From Trinickia symbiotica (GTDB lineage: Bacteria; Pseudomonadota; Gammaproteobacteria; Burkholderiales; Burkholderiaceae), in assembly GCF_002934455.1 (NCBI RefSeq), contig NZ_PTIR01000001.1:372001-436000 (forward strand): DNA of 64,000 nucleotides. The letters run 5' to 3'. The notes below the pieces were generated by a model, which saw only the letters and a program-made list of their open reading frames with translations, was not told the origin of the DNA and searched no databases. The position numbers and the translations under genes are program-made. Positions 1 through 9,070 of this stretch are shown here, one piece after another. Numbering within the stretch: the stretch's first letter is position 1; every line of letters starts with the position of its first letter.

Positions 1-1
1 C

Positions 2-46
2 CTGCCCGAGGTGATCCGTTACTCGCTCAACCGGTGGGACGCGCCC
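2..46 (+). mobile_element. IS66-family transposase remnant (C-terminal scrap)
   Basis: Reading from base 2 on the plus strand gives about 15 residues containing IRYSLNRWDA, which resembles the conserved stretch near the C-terminus of IS66 TnpC transposases. After this the frame continues into unrelated residues and lacks the acidic DDGR..IDNN block that normally follows, so the element is broken here. It runs off the left edge, so the upstream part cannot be judged. It abuts a broken hipA gene, which suggests an old insertion or deletion junction. The match is short, so the call rests on one motif. Confidence 0.45.
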
Positions 47-90
47 GAGCTTGCCATTCGGCGTAGTTTCAAGGCAGACACGCCGCATAT

Positions 91-534
91 TCAGGCATTC
101 CGCTTCTGCAGCACTCTCCGATTCGCCTCGATACGCGCCCCCACGTCGCGGGCCGTTCTCGGCCGCACCGGATAGTTCGAGACGGCCCGGTTCCATGCCT
201 GCGAATCGGCTTTTTCGAGGATTTCGTCGAGAATCTGCTCGGCCCGCGCTGGCGCGATTCCTCCCTGCCCCGCAGCCCGAACAACGTGGTCCCGTCCGGG
301 ATTGCGGCCTTCTCCTGCGACGTCCATGAAGTGCTCACCCTGGTAGCCCGGGCAGTAAGTCAGATCGTAGGGCGGCGCCAACTTCCACTGCCCTTGCGCA
401 TCCATCAAGAAGGACACGTTCTTTGCGTGATCGTCCCCGGCTGCCGCCTGTGCCGGTGGCTGTGGCGAGCCGGTCCAGTGTGCGCCCTCAATTTCCCGTG
501 CGGCGTTGCTGACAGAGCACCTTCGACCGATCAA
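91..534 (-). pseudogene. hipA-like kinase toxin, C-terminal fragment
   Basis: The middle of this 147-codon frame reads DDHAKNVSFLMD..GQWKLAPPYDLTY, the catalytic-loop and metal-binding region of HipA-type Ser/Thr kinases, followed by a typical helical C-terminus ending at base 91. HipA proteins are usually about 400-440 residues, so only the last third or so is present. The 35 residues before the motif do not look like HipA, and no hipB antitoxin is visible, so I read this as a decayed toxin-antitoxin remnant beside an IS66 scrap. An expressed truncated protein cannot be excluded. Confidence 0.6.
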
Positions 535-648
535 CCGACCCAGCGTGAAAATTTAGGGGTCTGTTTGTAAAAAATCTGCAATACGACCGTGAAGTCGTGC
601 GGCCTTTAAGGTACGTAGCCCGAACGAACGCTGGACTGACCAAAGCGC

Positions 649-1377
649 TCAGACGAAGCCAGCCATCACGCTGGACATGTCGTGCGCCAGCGCGCGGAAT
701 TCATCGAACTGCGTCGCCAGCTCGAAACAAAGAACGAAAGCCAAGGCATGAAAGAGACCGGGCCGATACCTCGCCAATGCGAGTACGGGCGCCGCCAGGC
801 GCGAGCGGATCGGCCCGTAGTTCAAAATGCATGCGATGACGATGCCGAGCGCAGCGCCTGCAATGACGTCCGTCGGGTAGTGCAGGCCAAGGTAAATGCG
901 CGGCAATCCAATGAGAATGGCCGTGTGCAGCAATGCATAGATGCCCGCGGCGCGTGAAGCGACGAAAATCGCGGTCGCAATGGCGCACCAGAGCATCGCA
1001 TGGTCGCTCGGAAACGCGCTCCAAGTCCGAGGCAACAGGTCCGGAGACGTCGTCTCGGGATACAGATAACGAAGCTGGGGTTCATAGAAGGGCCGCAGGC
1101 GAAATGGCAGATAATGTGCCAGCAGGCGTCCGGCGAGCAACGCGACGAGGCCGCTCAAAACGGCGATCACGACGATCTCGCGGTCCCGCCGCCTTTCCTC
1201 GCTCCTGTCCGCCGTTGCGTGCTCACGCCTGGTCCAGATCCACCAGAGCAAAGCGATCAACACCGTGCCCTTGATCAAATACATGTTGACGATCGTTTCG
1301 GCCACTCGAGCGAGCGCATGCGAGTGGCCGGCTGTGCGATACATGACCGAGAGCAGCCATTGATCCAGTGCGTTCAT
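649..1377 (-). CDS. PAP2-family membrane phosphatase
   Basis: A 242-residue integral membrane protein of the type 2 phosphatidic acid phosphatase family, probably acting on lipid pyrophosphates or phospholipids at the outer face of the inner membrane. The three family motifs are visible: a K/R-rich motif near RLRPFYEP, SAFPSDHA with the motif 2 His, and GLHYPTDVIAGA with the motif 3 His. Several hydrophobic segments flank them. I chose the start at 1377 because a strong GGGGGAG ribosome-binding site lies just upstream; the longer frame adds a charged, poorly coding N-terminus. It stands alone, so its substrate (undecaprenyl pyrophosphate or other lipid) cannot be told. Confidence 0.85.
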   Translation of the reverse strand: MNALDQWLLSVMYRTAGHSHALARVAETIVNMYLIKGTVLIALLWWIWTRREHATADRSEERRRDREIVVIAVLSGLVALLAGRLLAHYLPFRLRPFYEPQLRYLYPETTSPDLLPRTWSAFPSDHAMLWCAIATAIFVASRAAGIYALLHTAILIGLPRIYLGLHYPTDVIAGAALGIVIACILNYGPIRSRLAAPVLALARYRPGLFHALAFVLCFELATQFDEFRALAHDMSSVMAGFV

Positions 1378-1695
1378 TTGTCTCCCCCCTGCTGACGTCG
1401 CCTCGACGGCGATTTCACTCCGCTTGTCCGCGGCTCGTTCGCGGTTTGGAACATCTGCAAGGCAGTCGCGCTGGAGACGGGAAAGGCGGAAAAATAAGTG
1501 AACGGTTGCTGGAGCGGGGGCAAGTTCCGTGCCTTCGCGACCGGCGAGCGCGAACGCTGCGAAAAAGCGGTGTGGCGAACAGACATCGAAGATAAACAGC
1601 TGCCTGGGCGCCATCGGCGCTCGGCGTCTATGCGGCAGCTTTCAGGAAAGGTCGAATCGTCGTCTAGCAAGGTTCCACGCCGACAGATCGAGCCC
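1378..1695. other. intergenic stretch without a recognised gene
   Basis: This 318-bp interval separates the end of the ABC ATPase gene from the start of the PAP2 gene, both on the minus strand. It should hold the PAP2 promoter and the transporter terminator, but I see no convincing hairpin with a T-run and no clear consensus promoter. Open frames crossing it have no recognisable domain. Confidence 0.5.
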
Positions 1696-2814
1696 TCATG
1701 CGGCAGCGGGTTCGGCGACTGCGCGCGTATCGCGTAACGACGCGCCGTCTTCGCGAAAGAGATGGACGTGGCGAATGCTGAACCCCGCCATGATCCTCTG
1801 CCCTTCAGCGGCCTTCGATTCGCCCGAAGCCTTGAGCTGAATCGTCCTGTCGTCGGCAAGACGCAAGTGCAAGAGCGTCTCGCCGCCGAGATGCTCGATC
1901 ACATTCACTTCTCCCGCCAAGCCGCCGTCTATTGTGCTGCCTTCCTCGATCAGATGTTCGGGACGAATGCCGAGCGTCAGGGTTTGCCCCGCACTCACGT
2001 CGTCGGCGCTCGACGGGACCGCGAGCGGCGCACCGCCCGGCAATTCGATCGTGACACTGCCCCGCTCGCGCGACAGTACGCGGACCTCGAGGAAGTTCAT
2101 TTTCGGCGAGCCGATGAACCCCGCGACGAAGCGATTGCGAGGATTCCGATAGAGCTCCAGCGGCGAGCCGATCTGCTCGACCTTTCCGTGATTGAGCACG
2201 ACGATGCGGTCCGCCATCGTCATCGCCTCCGTCTGATCGTGCGTGACATAGATCATCGTCGCATTGAGCTGCTTATGCAGCTTGATCAGCTCGAGCCGCA
2301 TCTGCACACGCAACGCCGCGTCAAGATTCGATAACGGCTCATCGAAAAGAAACACCTTCGGCTCGCGCACGATCGCGCGGCCGATCGCCACGCGCTGCCG
2401 TTGCCCGCCCGATAGCGCGCGTGGCCGCCGTTCGAGCAACTGACCGATCTGCAGGATGTCCGCCGCGCGGCGAACGCGGCGTTCGATTTCGTCGCGCGGC
2501 AGCTTCAGCATGCGCAAGCCGAATGCGATGTTCTCGTAGACCGACATGTGCGGATAGAGCGCATATGACTGGAACACCATCGCCACGCCGCGTTGCGAAG
2601 GCTCGAGTTCGGTCACGTCCTCGCCGCCGATCATGACGGACCCCGAATCCACACGCTCGAGGCCTGCGATCGTGCGCAACAGCGTGGACTTTCCACAACC
2701 CGATGGGCCGACGAAAACGAGAAACTCGTGATCCGCGACCTCGATGTCGACGCCCTTCAGCACTTCCATGCCGCCGAACGTTTTGCGGATCTGCTGCAAC
2801 TGCACCGCACTCAT
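1696..2814 (-). CDS. sugar/polyol ABC transporter ATP-binding protein (MalK/UgpC/SmoK type)
   Basis: A 372-residue ATPase energising uptake through the two permeases encoded divergently. Walker [10 protein letters not shown] is at residues 36-44, the LSGGQ signature at 134-138, Walker B VFLFDEP at 154-160 and the switch His in YVTHDQT near 192. The C-terminal 130 residues form the TOBE/regulatory domain typical of MalK-like subunits. The start at 2814 is set by a GGAG site 8-9 bases upstream; the longer frame (to 2868) adds residues that overlap the promoter region. It faces the binding-protein gene across a 189-bp gap with paired promoters. One such ATPase often serves the whole transporter. 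The substrate is inferred as a polyol from the dehydrogenases next door. Confidence 0.93.
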   Translation of the reverse strand: MSAVQLQQIRKTFGGMEVLKGVDIEVADHEFLVFVGPSGCGKSTLLRTIAGLERVDSGSVMIGGEDVTELEPSQRGVAMVFQSYALYPHMSVYENIAFGLRMLKLPRDEIERRVRRAADILQIGQLLERRPRALSGGQRQRVAIGRAIVREPKVFLFDEPLSNLDAALRVQMRLELIKLHKQLNATMIYVTHDQTEAMTMADRIVVLNHGKVEQIGSPLELYRNPRNRFVAGFIGSPKMNFLEVRVLSRERGSVTIELPGGAPLAVPSSADDVSAGQTLTLGIRPEHLIEEGSTIDGGLAGEVNVIEHLGGETLLHLRLADDRTIQLKASGESKAAEGQRIMAGFSIRHVHLFREDGASLRDTRAVAEPAAA

Positions 2815-2838
2815 GCATGTCTCCTGATCACATTTTTC

Positions 2839-2867
2839 TTGACATCTGCCGCTCGCCAAAATATACA
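2839..2867 (+). promoter_or_regulatory. sigma-70 promoter for the binding-protein operon
   Basis: TTGACA at 2839-2844 and TATACA at 2862-2867 are separated by exactly 17 bases, a near-consensus housekeeping promoter pointing to the solute-binding-protein gene at 3004. Transcription would start near 2874, giving a leader of about 130 bases. The -10 box and start point lie within a palindromic candidate operator, so repression is likely. Confidence 0.7.
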
Positions 2868-2888
2868 TTTGTAAAACGGAAATTACAA
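2860..2888 (-). promoter_or_regulatory. divergent promoter for the ABC ATPase gene
   Basis: On the minus strand, TTGTAA (complement of 2883-2888) and TATATT (complement of 2860-2865) are 17 bases apart, a plausible -35/-10 pair directed at the ATPase gene starting at 2814. It overlaps the plus-strand promoter, and its -35 box is one arm of the palindrome. The -35 matches only four of six consensus bases, so it is weaker than its partner. Confidence 0.5.
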
Positions 2889-2891
2889 GTG
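2866..2891. promoter_or_regulatory. candidate palindromic operator of the polyol locus
   Basis: Arms TTGTAA (2869-2874) and TTACAA (2883-2888) are a perfect inverted repeat around an 8-base spacer. After one mismatched base on each side the symmetry resumes with CA and TG, giving a 26-base palindrome. It covers the -10/+1 region of the rightward promoter and the -35 box of the leftward one, so one bound protein could control both. The SorC-type regulator encoded at 6244 is the obvious candidate ligand; this is inference from position. Confidence 0.6.
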
Positions 2892-3003
2892 AAACGGACG
2901 CCGTCCGAAGTCGACCCGAGTCACTGCTTCATCGTTTAACAAGAACCGCGACGTGGCGGCGCTTGCGATCGGTGCAACCGACAAAACAAACCAGGAGACA
3001 GCA

Positions 3004-4356
3004 ATGAAGAAACGCTTCCTTCGGCAGAAGGCCTTGATGTTGGGCGTCGCGACCGCAACGCTCCTTGCTTGCGCGCAAGCCTCCGCGTGGACGTTGAAGG
3101 AAGCGTCGGCGCCTTACTCGGGGACGACGATCAACGCCATCTTTCTCGATCGGCCGGGCTACGCCGCCGCGGAGAAGCTGATCCCGCAGTTCGAGAAGGA
3201 GACGGGGATCAAGGTCAAGTGGGACGTGATTCCTTACGAAAGCACCCGCGAGAAGGAAGTCCTGAACTTCGCGAGCGGCGGGGCTCAGGACATCGTGCTC
3301 GTCGACGTCGTCTGGCTGGGAGAGTTCGCGAGCAACAAGTGGCTCGTGCCGATCAGCAAATTCACCGGCGATCCGAAGCTCGCCGACCCGAACCTGAACC
3401 TGAAGGACTTCTTCCCCATCCTGCTCGATTCGTTCGGCACCTGGAACAAGGTTATCTACGGCCTGCCGTTCGATAACTACTCGGGCCTGCTCTTCTACAA
3501 CAAATGCATGCTGAAGGACGCTGGTTTCAGCGAACCGCCGAAGACATGGGACGAGCTGCTCAACACCTATGCGCCGAAGCTCACGAACCCCGTGAAGAAC
3601 CAGTACGCATTCGCGCTGCAATCGCGCCGCGGCGAGACGCAGTCGGCCGATAGCTTCATGCGTGTGCTCTGGCCCAACGGCGGCTCCCTGCTCGATGCGA
3701 AATTCAAGGCGAACCTCTTGTCGCCTCAATCGCAAGAAGGCCTCGAGTATCGACAAAAACTGATGAAGTACATGCCGCCGGGCATCGTCGATTTCGATCA
3801 TGCCGAGGCCGTCAATGCGCTCGCTCAAGGGCAGGTCGCGATGATCACCGAATGGTCGGCCTTCTACCCGACGCTGACCGATCCGACCAAATCGAAGATC
3901 GGCTCATGTCTCGGCGTGGCCACCGAGCCACGCGGGGCAGCGGGTCTCAAGCCCGCGCTCGGCGGATTCTCGCTCGCCGTCAACGCGAAATCGAGCGCCA
4001 AGAAACAGGCGGCCTCCTGGCTCTTCATCCAGTGGATCACGTCCGAGCAAATGGCCAAGCCTTACCTCGAGGCGGGCGGCGTGCCTGCGCGCATGTCCCT
4101 CTACAAGGATCCGGCCATCGAGCAGAAATATCCGTTCGTGAAGCCCATGGTCGAGTCGTGGCAAGGCGGCGTGCCTGACTATCGTCCACGCTTCCCGGAA
4201 TGGCCCGCCATCTCCGAAGTGATCGGCGAATGGGGCACGAAGATGATGTTGGGCCAGGTTTCCGTCAAGGATGGGGCACAGACGATCGATACGAAGGTCG
4301 ATGCGATCCTCGACAAGGCCGGCTATTACGATGGCAAGAAACCCCTGTTGAAATAA
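3004..4356 (+). CDS. ABC transporter substrate-binding protein (sugar/polyol)
   Basis: A 450-residue family 1 extracellular solute-binding protein. Residues 1 to about 28 form a Sec signal peptide (basic start, hydrophobic core, cleavage near AQASAW), so it acts in the periplasm and delivers substrate to the permeases at 4403 and 5338. The alternating ligand-binding lobes and the EWSAFYP hinge region fit sugar/polyol binders such as the sorbitol/mannitol (SmoE-like) group. The start at 3004 follows an AGGAGA site; the upstream in-frame ATG at 2953 would disrupt the signal peptide. First gene of a rightward operon with a near-consensus promoter. The ligand cannot be read from sequence. Confidence 0.9.
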   Translation: MKKRFLRQKALMLGVATATLLACAQASAWTLKEASAPYSGTTINAIFLDRPGYAAAEKLIPQFEKETGIKVKWDVIPYESTREKEVLNFASGGAQDIVLVDVVWLGEFASNKWLVPISKFTGDPKLADPNLNLKDFFPILLDSFGTWNKVIYGLPFDNYSGLLFYNKCMLKDAGFSEPPKTWDELLNTYAPKLTNPVKNQYAFALQSRRGETQSADSFMRVLWPNGGSLLDAKFKANLLSPQSQEGLEYRQKLMKYMPPGIVDFDHAEAVNALAQGQVAMITEWSAFYPTLTDPTKSKIGSCLGVATEPRGAAGLKPALGGFSLAVNAKSSAKKQAASWLFIQWITSEQMAKPYLEAGGVPARMSLYKDPAIEQKYPFVKPMVESWQGGVPDYRPRFPEWPAISEVIGEWGTKMMLGQVSVKDGAQTIDTKVDAILDKAGYYDGKKPLLK

Positions 4357-4402
4357 AGGAGTCAGCATTGCGATGCGGCCGACGCAACGTTCGAGAGGTG
4401 CC

Positions 4403-5338
4403 ATGACGAACAGCACCGCTTCGCCCGCCGCCGATGCGGGCAAGGCCCGCGCGGCGGCGCGCATGCGACTGCTGCCGCGCTCGCCGGCGTTCTGGTTCCT
4501 GTTTCCGGCGATCTTCGCGCTGGCGGTGATCGGAATCTACCCGCTGCTCGTGGCGCTCTACAACTCGTTCCATCAATACCAGCTCGCGAATCCCGAAGCC
4601 GGCACGCCGTTCGTCGGCTTCGACAACTATGTCGCGACGCTGACCGATCCGTCGTTCTGGGACGCGCTCGGCCGCACCGTGCTGTTTCTCTGCCTGACGT
4701 TGCCGATCGAAGTCGCGCTCGGCCTTTTCGCCGCCTTGCTCCTGCATCGCACCGGGCTCGCCTGGATGCGCTCCCTCGCGCGCGTGAGCCTCGTGATCCC
4801 GATGGCAACCACTTACGCCGTCGTCGGCCTCATCGGCCGGCTCGTATTCAATCGGCAATTCGGCGTCGCCAATTACCTGCTGAGCTTTCTCGGCATCGGG
4901 CCGCTCGACTGGCTCGGCGATCCGACGCTCGCCTTCGTCGCCGTCATGATCATGGACGTCTGGCAATGGACGCCGTTTTGCGCGCTGATCTTCCTTGCCG
5001 GGCTTTCGATGGTGCCCAAAGAAGCCGAGGAGGCGGCGCGACTCGAAACGCCGCGATGGACGATGGTGCTCTGGCATCTGCAGCGCCCGTTCCTGCTGCC
5101 TGGGTTGACGGCGATCATGATTTTGCGTTCCGCGGACATGCTCAAGATGTTCGACGCCGTCTTCACGATGACGCGCGGCGGCCCCGGCGCCGCAACGGAA
5201 TTCGTCAGCGTCTACATCCAGCGCATTGGCTTTCGGTTATTCGATCAGGGCATGGCTTCGGCGCAAGCCATCTTGCTGCTGGTCCTGACGATCGTGCTTT
5301 CGCGGCTTTACATCCGTTTCGTCTATCGGGAGGCATGA
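4403..5338 (+). CDS. sugar/polyol ABC transporter permease, MalF-like
   Basis: A 311-residue inner-membrane permease with about six transmembrane helices, beginning with a short cytoplasmic tail (to about residue 25) and a hydrophobic helix at FWFLFPAIFALAVIGIYP. The cytoplasmic EAA loop, which docks the ATPase, is seen as EAARLETPRWTMVLW..PFLLPG. It lies 46 bases after the binding protein, and its last bases overlap the next permease. The start at 4403 is preferred over 4373 because a GAGAGG site precedes it by 4-6 bases. It pairs with the second permease to form the channel. Confidence 0.9.
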   Translation: MTNSTASPAADAGKARAAARMRLLPRSPAFWFLFPAIFALAVIGIYPLLVALYNSFHQYQLANPEAGTPFVGFDNYVATLTDPSFWDALGRTVLFLCLTLPIEVALGLFAALLLHRTGLAWMRSLARVSLVIPMATTYAVVGLIGRLVFNRQFGVANYLLSFLGIGPLDWLGDPTLAFVAVMIMDVWQWTPFCALIFLAGLSMVPKEAEEAARLETPRWTMVLWHLQRPFLLPGLTAIMILRSADMLKMFDAVFTMTRGGPGAATEFVSVYIQRIGFRLFDQGMASAQAILLLVLTIVLSRLYIRFVYREA

Positions 5339-6195
5339 TGAATACGACTGTGACGTCACGCTCCCAACGCGCCCGCGCAGCGCGACAACGCGCAACGATC
5401 TGGCATTTCTTAGGTCTCCTGATCGTCTTCCTTTCGTCGGTGTTCCCGTTCTACTGGATGGTCACGACGAGCCTCAAGGACCGGGCGGATGCGCTCGCCT
5501 ACCCGCCGCGCTGGATCTTCAAGCCCACGCTGAGCCACTACACCGATGCCCTCTTCCAGCACGACGTGCTCGGCAGCCTCGTCAACTCACTGATCATTGC
5601 GAGCAGCACCACGGCGCTCGCGATACTACTCGGGACGCCCGCCGCTTACGCGCTCGCACGCTATGAGTTCCGCGGCAAGCAGGATTTCTGGTTCTGGTTC
5701 ATCTCGAACCGGATGGTGAGCCCCATCGTGCTCGCCGTGCCGTTCTTCCTGATCGCGACGAAGCTCGACCTCATCGATACACATATCGTCCTGATCCTGC
5801 TCTATCTGACGTTCTCGCTGCCGATCGTCGTCTGGATCTGCACGGATCAGTTCCGCAACATTCCGGTCGAGCTCGACGAAGCCGCAAGGCTCGACGGCGC
5901 GTCGCCGTGGCGCGTCTTCTGGCGCATCAACCTGCCGCTTGCGATGCCGGGCATCGTCGTGTCGGCCATCTTCGCATTCATCTTCTCGTGGAACGATCTG
6001 CTCTATGCGCTCGTTCTCACGCGCGAGGACGCCGTCACCTCCCCCGTCGCCGCGACGAGCTACATGAGCGGTTACGAGTTGCCCTGGGGGGAAATCATGG
6101 CGACCGGCACGCTGATCGTACTGCCGATGATCGTGTTCGCGCTGCTCGTGTCGGGACGACTCGTGCAAGGCCTCACGATGGGCGCGGTCAAATGA
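5338..6195 (+). CDS. sugar/polyol ABC transporter permease, MalG-like
   Basis: A 285-residue permease with six predicted membrane helices and the EAA loop DEAARLDGASPWRVFWRINLPLAMPG-like, contacting the ATP-binding subunit. The upstream permease's TGA (5336-5338) overlaps the start: ATG codons at 5335 and 5338 are adjacent, and GGGAGG at 5328-5333 fits 5338 better. Either way the two permeases are translationally coupled. It completes an importer with the binding protein and the divergently encoded ATPase. Confidence 0.9.
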   Translation: MNTTVTSRSQRARAARQRATIWHFLGLLIVFLSSVFPFYWMVTTSLKDRADALAYPPRWIFKPTLSHYTDALFQHDVLGSLVNSLIIASSTTALAILLGTPAAYALARYEFRGKQDFWFWFISNRMVSPIVLAVPFFLIATKLDLIDTHIVLILLYLTFSLPIVVWICTDQFRNIPVELDEAARLDGASPWRVFWRINLPLAMPGIVVSAIFAFIFSWNDLLYALVLTREDAVTSPVAATSYMSGYELPWGEIMATGTLIVLPMIVFALLVSGRLVQGLTMGAVK

Positions 6196-6243
6196 TGCCC
6201 GAATGGTATAACCGCCCGTTTCCTATCATCCCGATCCAACATC

Positions 6244-7224
6244 ATGAGCAAGACGGAAACGCCCACTCCGCTCGTCGAAGCCGACGACTCGATCGATACG
6301 GAGGAAGAGCTGCAAGCGCGCGTGGCCTGGCACTACTACGTCGGCAATCTCACGCAGCAGGAGATCGCGCAGCACATCGGCAGCAACCGCGTGCGCGTGA
6401 ACAGACTGCTTGCGGCGAGCCGCGAGTCGGGTCTCGTGCAGATCACGATCAACAGCCGCATCGCGCCTTGCGTCGCGCTCGAAGCGCAGCTCGTGCAGCG
6501 CTTTGGGCTCGCGGCGGCCGTCGTCGTGCCGAGCGGGGCAACGCCTGAAGCGAACATGGCGGCGCTCGGCATCGGCGGCGCGGCCTACTTCTCCAAGCAC
6601 ATCGAGTCCGGCAATACGATCGGCCTCGGCTGGGGCCGCACGATCCGTGCCGTTTTGCGCGCATTGCCGCAGCGCGCGTACGGCCCGATCTCGGCCGTCT
6701 CGCTGCAAGGCGGGCTTTCGCACTGTCCCAGCATCAACACGTTCGACATCGTCTCCGACTTTGCCAACCTGTGCCACGCCGACGGCTATCTGTTCGCGGC
6801 GCCGATTTACGTCAGCAGCCAGAAAGCGCGCGACGTCATCCTGCAGGAGGAAGCGATCCGCGAGGCATACGAACGCGCGCGCAACGCTGACCTGGCCCTG
6901 CTGACAGCGGGCGACTTGACCGAATCGCTCGTCATCACGTACGGCATCAACAATCCGGATGATCTGCGCACGCTTCGCAAGACGGGGGCCGTCGGCGACA
7001 TGCTCGGCCATTTCATGGACGAGGACGGCAAGCTCATCAATCATCCGCTGAACCGGCGCACGGTCGCGGTCGCGCTCGACGACTTGCGCCAGATCAAACG
7101 CGTCGTGCTCGTCAGCGGCGGAGCCAAGAAGTTTCTCGTCACACGGGCCGCATTGCGGGGGCGGTATGTATCGGTGCTCGTCACCGATGAAGACATGGCG
7201 CGTCGGCTTGTCGACGAACCTTGA
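6244..7224 (+). CDS. SorC/DeoR-family sugar-binding transcriptional regulator
   Basis: A 326-residue regulator of the SorC family. An N-terminal helix-turn-helix is visible at about residues 35-65 (LTQQEIAQHIGSNRVRVNRL), followed by a large effector-binding domain related to phosphosugar-binding folds (GLGWGRTIRA, LQGGL, LLTAGDL). It follows the second permease by 48 bases in the same direction and precedes the oxidoreductase genes, so it is probably the local sensor of the polyol or its phosphate. The palindromic operator at 2866-2891 is a plausible binding site. SorC proteins can activate or repress; the sequence does not say which. Confidence 0.88.
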   Translation: MSKTETPTPLVEADDSIDTEEELQARVAWHYYVGNLTQQEIAQHIGSNRVRVNRLLAASRESGLVQITINSRIAPCVALEAQLVQRFGLAAAVVVPSGATPEANMAALGIGGAAYFSKHIESGNTIGLGWGRTIRAVLRALPQRAYGPISAVSLQGGLSHCPSINTFDIVSDFANLCHADGYLFAAPIYVSSQKARDVILQEEAIREAYERARNADLALLTAGDLTESLVITYGINNPDDLRTLRKTGAVGDMLGHFMDEDGKLINHPLNRRTVAVALDDLRQIKRVVLVSGGAKKFLVTRAALRGRYVSVLVTDEDMARRLVDEP

Positions 7225-7235
7225 GAGAGATGGCG

Positions 7236-7982
7236 ATGACATCGATGGACCGCAGCCGCGAGTTCGCGGGAAAAACGGTGCTGATCACGGGAGCCGGCAA
7301 AGGTATCGGCCATGCGACCGCGCTATTGATGGCCGCCCGCGGTGCGCGCGTGATCGCGGCAAGCCGTACCGAAGCGGACCTCGTCGCGCTGAAGCGCGGG
7401 ATCGGTTGCGAGACGCTCTGCGTCGATCTCGCCGACGCGCACGAGGCACGCGAGGCCGCCCGCCGTGCCCAGCCCGTCGACCTGCTCGTCAACAATGCCG
7501 GCACCGTCGAGCTGCAGCCGTTCCTCGACACGACCGTCGACGCATTCGATTCGACGATGGCCGTCAACGTCCGCGCCGCGCTGATCGTCGCGCAGGAATG
7601 CGCGCGCAACATGATCGCGCGAGGCACGGGTGGCGCAATCGTCAACGTGTCGAGCATCTCGGCGCAGATCGGCCTGCCGCTGCATGCCTCGTACTGCGCG
7701 TCGAAGGCGGCGCTCGACGGCCTGACGCGTGTCATGGCCGTCGAGCTCGGCGAGCACGGCATCCGTGTCAACGCCATCAATCCCGTCGTCACGCTGACGC
7801 CGATGGCGGTCAAAGCCTGGAGCGACCCGGACAAGGCGGCGCCGATGCGCGCGCGCATTCCGCTGCGCCGCTTCGCCGAGCCCGATGAAGTCGCGCGCAC
7901 GATCGCTTATCTGCTCGGGGAGGACGCGAGCATGATCAACGGAGTCAGCTTCGCCGTAGACGGCGGTTTTCTTGCCGGATAA
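7236..7982 (+). CDS. SDR-family NAD(P)-dependent oxidoreductase (polyol/sugar)
   Basis: A 248-residue classical short-chain dehydrogenase, likely cytoplasmic and acting on a polyol or ketose from the neighbouring transporter. Seen: the cofactor motif TGAGKGIG, the NNAG motif, the catalytic Ser in VSSISAQ and the YCASK catalytic pair; the C-terminal [10 protein letters not shown] is typical. It resembles L-xylulose reductase/carbonyl reductase-type enzymes. ATG codons at 7230, 7236 and 7245 are in frame; the GAGAGAG at 7223-7229 sits best for 7236. It begins right after the regulator's stop, and a strong hairpin follows at 7987-8010. Confidence 0.88.
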   Translation: MTSMDRSREFAGKTVLITGAGKGIGHATALLMAARGARVIAASRTEADLVALKRGIGCETLCVDLADAHEAREAARRAQPVDLLVNNAGTVELQPFLDTTVDAFDSTMAVNVRAALIVAQECARNMIARGTGGAIVNVSSISAQIGLPLHASYCASKAALDGLTRVMAVELGEHGIRVNAINPVVTLTPMAVKAWSDPDKAAPMRARIPLRRFAEPDEVARTIAYLLGEDASMINGVSFAVDGGFLAG

Positions 7983-7986
7983 CCCG

Positions 7987-8010
7987 CCGGCCGATCGGGC
8001 GATCGGCCGG
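7987..8010 (+). other. perfect intercistronic hairpin
   Basis: Two perfectly complementary 10-base arms (7987-7996 and 8001-8010) flank a 4-base GGGC loop, just after the SDR stop codon and 22 bases before the next gene. There is no T-run, so a full Rho-independent terminator is unlikely. It could protect upstream mRNA, attenuate transcription or set different levels for the SDR and dehydrogenase genes. Confidence 0.6.
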
Positions 8011-8032
8011 TACCCATCAGCAAAGGAAAAAA

Positions 8033-9067
8033 ATGGAAGCCCTCGTTCTCGAAGAAGCGCGCCGCATCCGGCTGCGCCCCTTCACGTTGCCGCAAGCCGT
8101 CGGGCCGCGCGACGTGCGCATCCGTATTCATACGGTCGGCATCTGCGGCAGCGACATTCACTACTACCAGCACGGGCGCATCGGGCCATTCGTCGTCGAC
8201 GAACCGATGGTGCTCGGCCATGAGGCGTCGGGCACGATCATGGAAGTCGGCGACGAGGTCAGTCATCTTCAAGTCGGCGACCGCGTCGCCATGGAGCCCG
8301 GCGTCCCCGACATGACTTCGCGCGCCGTGCGCGAAGGCATGTACAACCTCGATCCGAAGGTGCGCTTCTGGGCAACGCCTCCCGTTCACGGTTGTCTCAC
8401 ACCGTTCGTCGTCCATCCGGCCGCCTTCACCTACAAGCTGCCCGACCACGTGAGCTTTGCCGAAGGCGCGATCGTCGAGCCGCTTTCGATCGGGTTGCAA
8501 GCCGCGACGAAAGCGTCGATCAAGCCGGGCGACGTCGCCGTCGTCCTCGGCGCCGGCACCATCGGCATGATGTGCGCGCTCGCCGCGCTCGCGGGCGGCT
8601 GCAGCCGCGCGATCGTCTGCGATCTCGTTCCCGAGAAGCTCGATCTGATCGGGGGGGTAACGGGCGTCACCTGCGTCGACATCCGTGAGAAAAGCGTGCG
8701 CGATGTCGTCGCCGAGCTCACCGACGGCTGGGGCGCGAACGTCGTTTTCGAGGCGAGCGGCAGCGAAAAGGCCTTCGAGGGGATCGTCGACCTGCTCTGC
8801 CCCGGGGGCTGCCTCGTACTCGTCGGCATGCCGCAGCACGCCGTTCCCGTCGATATCGTCGCATTGCAAGTCAAGGAGGCGCGGATCGAGTCGGTCTTCC
8901 GCTACGCGAATATGTTCCCGCGCGCGATCCAGTTGATCGCTTCGGGTCGCGTCGACGTGAAACCGTTCATTTCGCGCTCGTTCCCGTTCTCGCGCGGCAT
9001 CGAGGCGTTCGAAGAAGCGGCGAGCGGCAAGCCGACCGACGTCAAAGTCCAGATCGTCATGGAGTGA
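8033..9067 (+). CDS. medium-chain zinc-type alcohol dehydrogenase (sorbitol/xylitol dehydrogenase-like)
   Basis: A 344-residue MDR enzyme, most like L-iditol (sorbitol) or xylitol dehydrogenases that oxidise polyols to ketoses with NAD. Catalytic zinc ligands are suggested by GICGSD near residue 38 and GHEASG near 63; the Rossmann turn is GAGTIG. The lobe that carries the four structural-zinc cysteines in many relatives reads [20 protein letters not shown], with no cysteine, so that site appears absent; this also occurs in some bacterial xylitol dehydrogenases. A GGAAAA site precedes the ATG. It is three bases from the next dehydrogenase, so the two are probably coupled. Confidence 0.88.
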   Translation: MEALVLEEARRIRLRPFTLPQAVGPRDVRIRIHTVGICGSDIHYYQHGRIGPFVVDEPMVLGHEASGTIMEVGDEVSHLQVGDRVAMEPGVPDMTSRAVREGMYNLDPKVRFWATPPVHGCLTPFVVHPAAFTYKLPDHVSFAEGAIVEPLSIGLQAATKASIKPGDVAVVLGAGTIGMMCALAALAGGCSRAIVCDLVPEKLDLIGGVTGVTCVDIREKSVRDVVAELTDGWGANVVFEASGSEKAFEGIVDLLCPGGCLVLVGMPQHAVPVDIVALQVKEARIESVFRYANMFPRAIQLIASGRVDVKPFISRSFPFSRGIEAFEEAASGKPTDVKVQIVME

Positions 9068-9070
9068 TCG

